Source: Oscillospiraceae bacterium Marseille-Q3528 (GTDB lineage: Bacteria > Bacillota > Clostridia > Lachnospirales > Lachnospiraceae). Taken from it: a DNA stretch of 64,000 nt. The notes beneath the pieces were generated by a model. It was not told the origin of the DNA. It worked only from the letters and a program-made list of their open reading frames with translations, and made no database searches. Shown piece by piece: positions 61,568 to 64,000 of the stretch; the stretch's first letter is position 1, and each line of letters begins with the position of its first letter. Both the position numbers and the translations under genes were made by a program. The stretch spans positions 17,431 through 81,430 of the forward strand of contig JAGTTR010000022.1 in the NCBI GenBank assembly GCA_018223385.1, in the 5' to 3' direction.

Positions 61568-62590
61568 ATGGAAAAAGATATTTATATACTGGCGATCGAG
61601 AGTTCCTGTGATGAGACTGCCGCAGCGGTGGTAAAAAACGGGCGCACTGTGCTGTCCAACGTCATTTCTTCTCAGATTGCCCTGCACACCTTGTATGGCG
61701 GTGTTGTGCCGGAGCTGGCGTCCAGAAAACATATCGAGAAAATCAACCAGGTGATCACCCAGGCACTGACAGATGCGGACATGACGCTGGATGATATGGA
61801 TGCCATTGCTGTGACCTACGGTCCCGGCCTGGTGGGGGCGCTGCTGGTGGGCGTGGCCGAGGCGAAGGCCATTGCCTATGCGAAGAAAAAGCCGCTGGTG
61901 GGCGTACATCATATCGAGGGACATATCTGTGCCAATTTTATCGAAAACAAAGAACTGGAGCCGCCGTTTATCTGTCTGGTGGTGTCTGGCGGCCATACCC
62001 ATCTGGTGGTAGTGGAAGATTATGGAAAATACAAGATCCTGGGAAGAACCCGGGACGATGCGGCGGGAGAAGCCTTTGATAAAGTGGCCCGTGCCATTGG
62101 CCTTGGGTATCCCGGCGGCCCGAAGATCGACAAGATTTCCAAAGAGGGCAATCCGGAGGCGATCACCTTTCCCCGGGCAAAAGTGGGCGATTCCGAGTAT
62201 GATTTCAGCTTCAGCGGGCTGAAATCCTCTGTGTTAAACTATCTGAATTCCTGCCAGATGAAAGGCGAGGAGATCAACCGGGCAGACGTGGCGGCCTCCT
62301 TCCAGAAAGCGGTCACCGACGTGCTGGTGCAGAATGCCATGCACGGGGTGAAGGCGTATGGGCTGAACAAGCTGGCCATTGCAGGTGGCGTGGCTTCCAA
62401 CAGTGCCCTGCGTGCAGCCATGAAAGAAGCCTGTGAGAAAAACGGGGTGGAGTTCTACTATCCGTCCCCGATCTTTTGCACAGACAATGCGGCCATGATC
62501 GGTGTGGCCGGTTATTACGAATATATGGCCGGCGTGCGTAGCGGTCTGGATCTCAATGCGGTGCCCAATCTGAAGCTGGGAGAGCGGTAG
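61568..62590 (+). CDS. tsaD: tRNA t6A synthesis enzyme TsaD
   Basis: A 340-residue ASKHA-fold enzyme that transfers the threonylcarbamoyl group to A37 of tRNA. It has the S-S-C-D-E-T motif near 12-17, the iron-binding H115-I-E-G-H119 and V-S-G-G-H-T-H-L near 137-144. A late V-A-S-N-S-A-L-R and the conserved D in C-T-D-N-A follow. GGGAGATAGAGAG precedes the ATG. Together with tsaE and tsaB nearby, the window holds the t6A complex; the TsaC/YwlC step is not here. Confidence 0.96.
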   Translation: MEKDIYILAIESSCDETAAAVVKNGRTVLSNVISSQIALHTLYGGVVPELASRKHIEKINQVITQALTDADMTLDDMDAIAVTYGPGLVGALLVGVAEAKAIAYAKKKPLVGVHHIEGHICANFIENKELEPPFICLVVSGGHTHLVVVEDYGKYKILGRTRDDAAGEAFDKVARAIGLGYPGGPKIDKISKEGNPEAITFPRAKVGDSEYDFSFSGLKSSVLNYLNSCQMKGEEINRADVAASFQKAVTDVLVQNAMHGVKAYGLNKLAIAGGVASNSALRAAMKEACEKNGVEFYYPSPIFCTDNAAMIGVAGYYEYMAGVRSGLDLNAVPNLKLGER

Positions 62591-62598
62591 GAGGAATA

Positions 62599-63321
62599 AT
62601 GGTGGAAAAGGTAACGGCGATTGTTCTGGCGGCGGGTGCGGGAAAACGGATGCACAGCGCTGTACGCAAACAGTATATGTTATTGTGTGGCAAGCCCGTG
62701 CTCTATTATTCCCTCCGGGCATTCCAAGACTGCCCTTTTGTGGATGAGATCGTTCTCGTCACCGGACAGGATGAGATTGCTTACTGTCAGGAACAGTTCG
62801 TGGAGCAGTACGGTTTCTCCAAAGTGCACGCGGTGGTGGCTGGCGGCAAAGAACGCTACCATTCTGTCTATGAAGGGTTAAAAGCCTGTCCGGATGTGGC
62901 ATATGTCTTTATTCATGACGGTGCCCGGCCGCTTGTAGATCAGGAAACGCTGATGCGGGCTTATACAGAGGTGCAGGCATGTGATGCCTGCGTGGTCGGT
63001 ATGCCCTCCAAAGATACGGTCAAGATTGCGGATGAGGAAGGGAACATCAGCAGTACCCCCAACCGGGCACTGGTGTGGACGATCCAGACACCCCAGGTCT
63101 TTTCTTATTCCCTGGTAAAGAGAGCCTACGATATGCAGATGCAGCAGGAAAATGCGCTGATCACAGATGATGCCATGGTGGTGGAGAATATGCTGGGAAC
63201 GAAGATCCGGTTGGTGGAAGGCTCCTATGAGAATCTCAAGATCACGACGCCGGAGGACATCCCGGTGGCGGAGGCAATCCTGGAGAGAAAAAATGTTGAA
63301 AAAAGAGTTGACAAGAAATGA
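62599..63321 (+). CDS. ispD: 2-C-methyl-D-erythritol 4-phosphate cytidylyltransferase
   Basis: A 240-residue cytidylyltransferase of the MEP isoprenoid pathway. The nucleotide loop L-A-A-G-A-G-K-R-M near 10-18 is followed by R-K-Q-Y-M near 25. V-A-G-G-K-E-R near 82-88, H-D-G-A-R-P near 107-112 and the C-terminal T-T-P-E-D motif are also present. GTAGGAGG is six bases before the ATG. The last residues are basic. The tRNA promoter follows after about 80 bases. Confidence 0.94.
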   Translation: MVEKVTAIVLAAGAGKRMHSAVRKQYMLLCGKPVLYYSLRAFQDCPFVDEIVLVTGQDEIAYCQEQFVEQYGFSKVHAVVAGGKERYHSVYEGLKACPDVAYVFIHDGARPLVDQETLMRAYTEVQACDACVVGMPSKDTVKIADEEGNISSTPNRALVWTIQTPQVFSYSLVKRAYDMQMQQENALITDDAMVVENMLGTKIRLVEGSYENLKITTPEDIPVAEAILERKNVEKRVDKK

Positions 63322-63402
63322 CAATGATGGTAATATAAATGACAGCTCTGCAAAACACAGCAGTTCGGAAATAAAATCTCTGAAAAAGGGAAAAGAAAGC
63401 TC

Positions 63403-63431
63403 TTGACATTGTGAATGAAGTGTTGTAGAAT
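63403..63431 (+). promoter_or_regulatory. Promoter of the serine tRNA genes
   Basis: TTGACA at 63403-63408, a 17-base spacer and TAGAAT at 63426-63431, 16 bases before the first tRNA. Confidence 0.85.
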
Positions 63432-63447
63432 ATTCAAGCACATGTTT

Positions 63448-63533
63448 GGAGAGGTGTCCGAGTGGTTTAAGGAGCTGGTCTTGAAAACCAGTGATTCCGA
63501 AAGGGACCGTGGGTTCGAATCCCACCTTCTCCG
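63448..63533 (+). tRNA. tRNA-Ser (anticodon TGA)
   Basis: An 86-base tRNA. The acceptor GGAGAGG pairs with CCTTCTCC before the discriminator G, and the anticodon loop CTTGAAA in a CTGGT/ACCAG stem reads TGA. A long variable arm (TTCCGAAAGGGA) and GGTTCGAATCC T-arm are present. CCA is not encoded. The long arm fits serine. Confidence 0.95.
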
Positions 63534-63596
63534 TTTGAATTGCAGACGGTGGCGATTCGTAATTTAATAAGGAAGAAACATTTGTTTCAGGCATCT

Positions 63597-63685
63597 GGAG
63601 AAGTACCCAAGAGGCTGAAGGGGCTCCCCTGGAAAGGGAGTAGGTCGTTAATAGCGGCGCGAGGGTTCAAATCCCTCCTTCTCCG
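63597..63685 (+). tRNA. tRNA-Ser (anticodon GGA)
   Basis: An 89-base tRNA. The acceptor GGAGAAG pairs with CCTTCTCC, the anticodon loop CTGGAAA in a CTCCC/GGGAG stem reads GGA, and there is a long variable arm (TAGGTCGTTAATAGCGGC). CCA is not encoded. It probably shares a transcript with the tRNA-Ser upstream. Confidence 0.95.
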
Positions 63686-63713
63686 TTCGCTTTGAAAATA
63701 ATTTAAAAAGTTG

Positions 63714-63742
63714 TTGACAAAGCGAAAGACAAGTGATAGAAT
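63714..63742 (+). promoter_or_regulatory. Promoter of the rRNA operon
   Basis: TTGACA at 63714-63719, a 17-base spacer and TAGAAT at 63737-63742. A leader of about 170 bases follows before the 16S gene. Confidence 0.8.
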
Positions 63743-63920
63743 AACAAAGCTGACATTGAGACAGCAAGTTATTGAAAACTTAAGAACCTTGATAATCGAA
63801 CAGTGAAACAACCCTGAAAATTTCTTTAAGAGATTTCAGAACAGCATAGAATTTCGATTCTAATGCAACCTTAAAAACAGTAAGTAAGGAAAAGCTAGTA
63901 AGTTTTTTCTGACAAAGGAT

Positions 63921-64000
<80 letters not shown>

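Noticed and set aside
60299..62002. Long minus-strand open frame opposite rnz and tsaD
   Set aside because: It is antisense to two clearly recognised genes, is rich in His/Arg/Gln as expected for a shadow frame, and has no start signals.

Overview
The window looks like chromosomal DNA of a low-to-mid GC Gram-positive anaerobe of the Clostridia, most likely a Lachnospiraceae member. The evidence is the start of a 16S rRNA gene at the right edge, strong GGAGG ribosome-binding sites, Firmicutes-type regulators (HprK, T-box, lysine and FMN riboswitches, class III fructose-bisphosphatase, long-form HPF) and many TTGACA/TATAAT promoters. I see no prophage, insertion sequence, integrase or CRISPR array. 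Most of the window is housekeeping, and the unusual features are domain fusions, intergenic palindromic elements and regulatory sites.

Layout. 1-10 kb: end of a solute-binding protein, a hybrid sensor kinase, sbcDC, an M20 amidohydrolase, a GGDEF-REC-HD-GYP protein and an Hpt protein. 10-15 kb: a TetM/EF-G-like GTPase fused to a Rae1/YacP-type NYN nuclease, then a T-box leader and cstA. 15-21.5 kb: Gre factor, M28 peptidase, GNAT, patatin, hprK and glcK. 21.5-29.7 kb: PBP1A, a small conserved protein, YigZ, TypA, a tandem-OB SSB-like protein and a CobA/BtuR-type ATP:corrinoid adenosyltransferase. 29.7-34.7 kb: lysine riboswitch-dapA-dapB, facing a metal-efflux operon (ArsR, HMA protein, P-type ATPase). 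34.7-46.4 kb: fbp, a lipoprotein, a eukaryotic-type HisA, hpf, secA, prfB with its programmed frameshift, then pheB-hom-lysC. 46.4-50.5 kb: a minus-strand operon of two NhaC-family transporters and a LacI regulator with tandem operators at its head. 50.6-58 kb: tex, FMN riboswitch-ribU and a MacB-type ABC export operon. 58-63.3 kb: tsaE-tsaB-rimI, a zinc-ribbon-like protein, rnz, tsaD and ispD. 63.4-64 kb: two serine tRNAs and the start of an rRNA operon.

How the genes fit together. dapA-dapB with hom-lysC supply the aspartate family, and only dapAB has a visible lysine riboswitch. HprK and GlcK fit PTS/CcpA carbon control. TsaB, TsaD and TsaE make the tRNA t6A modification. The hybrid kinase, Hpt protein and REC-containing c-di-GMP enzyme could form a phosphorelay.

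Most notable observations: (1) the GTPase-Rae1 fusion, which joins two activities that both work in the ribosomal A site; (2) a modular family of palindromic intergenic elements bounded by AGTTCAC/GTGAACT, with five copies, plus a separate ~176-bp imperfect palindrome before yigZ; (3) a T-box ahead of cstA; (4) a 16-bp x 4 tandem repeat in the hisA leader. All coordinates and motif readings were done by eye, and family names rest on motif recognition without database searches.
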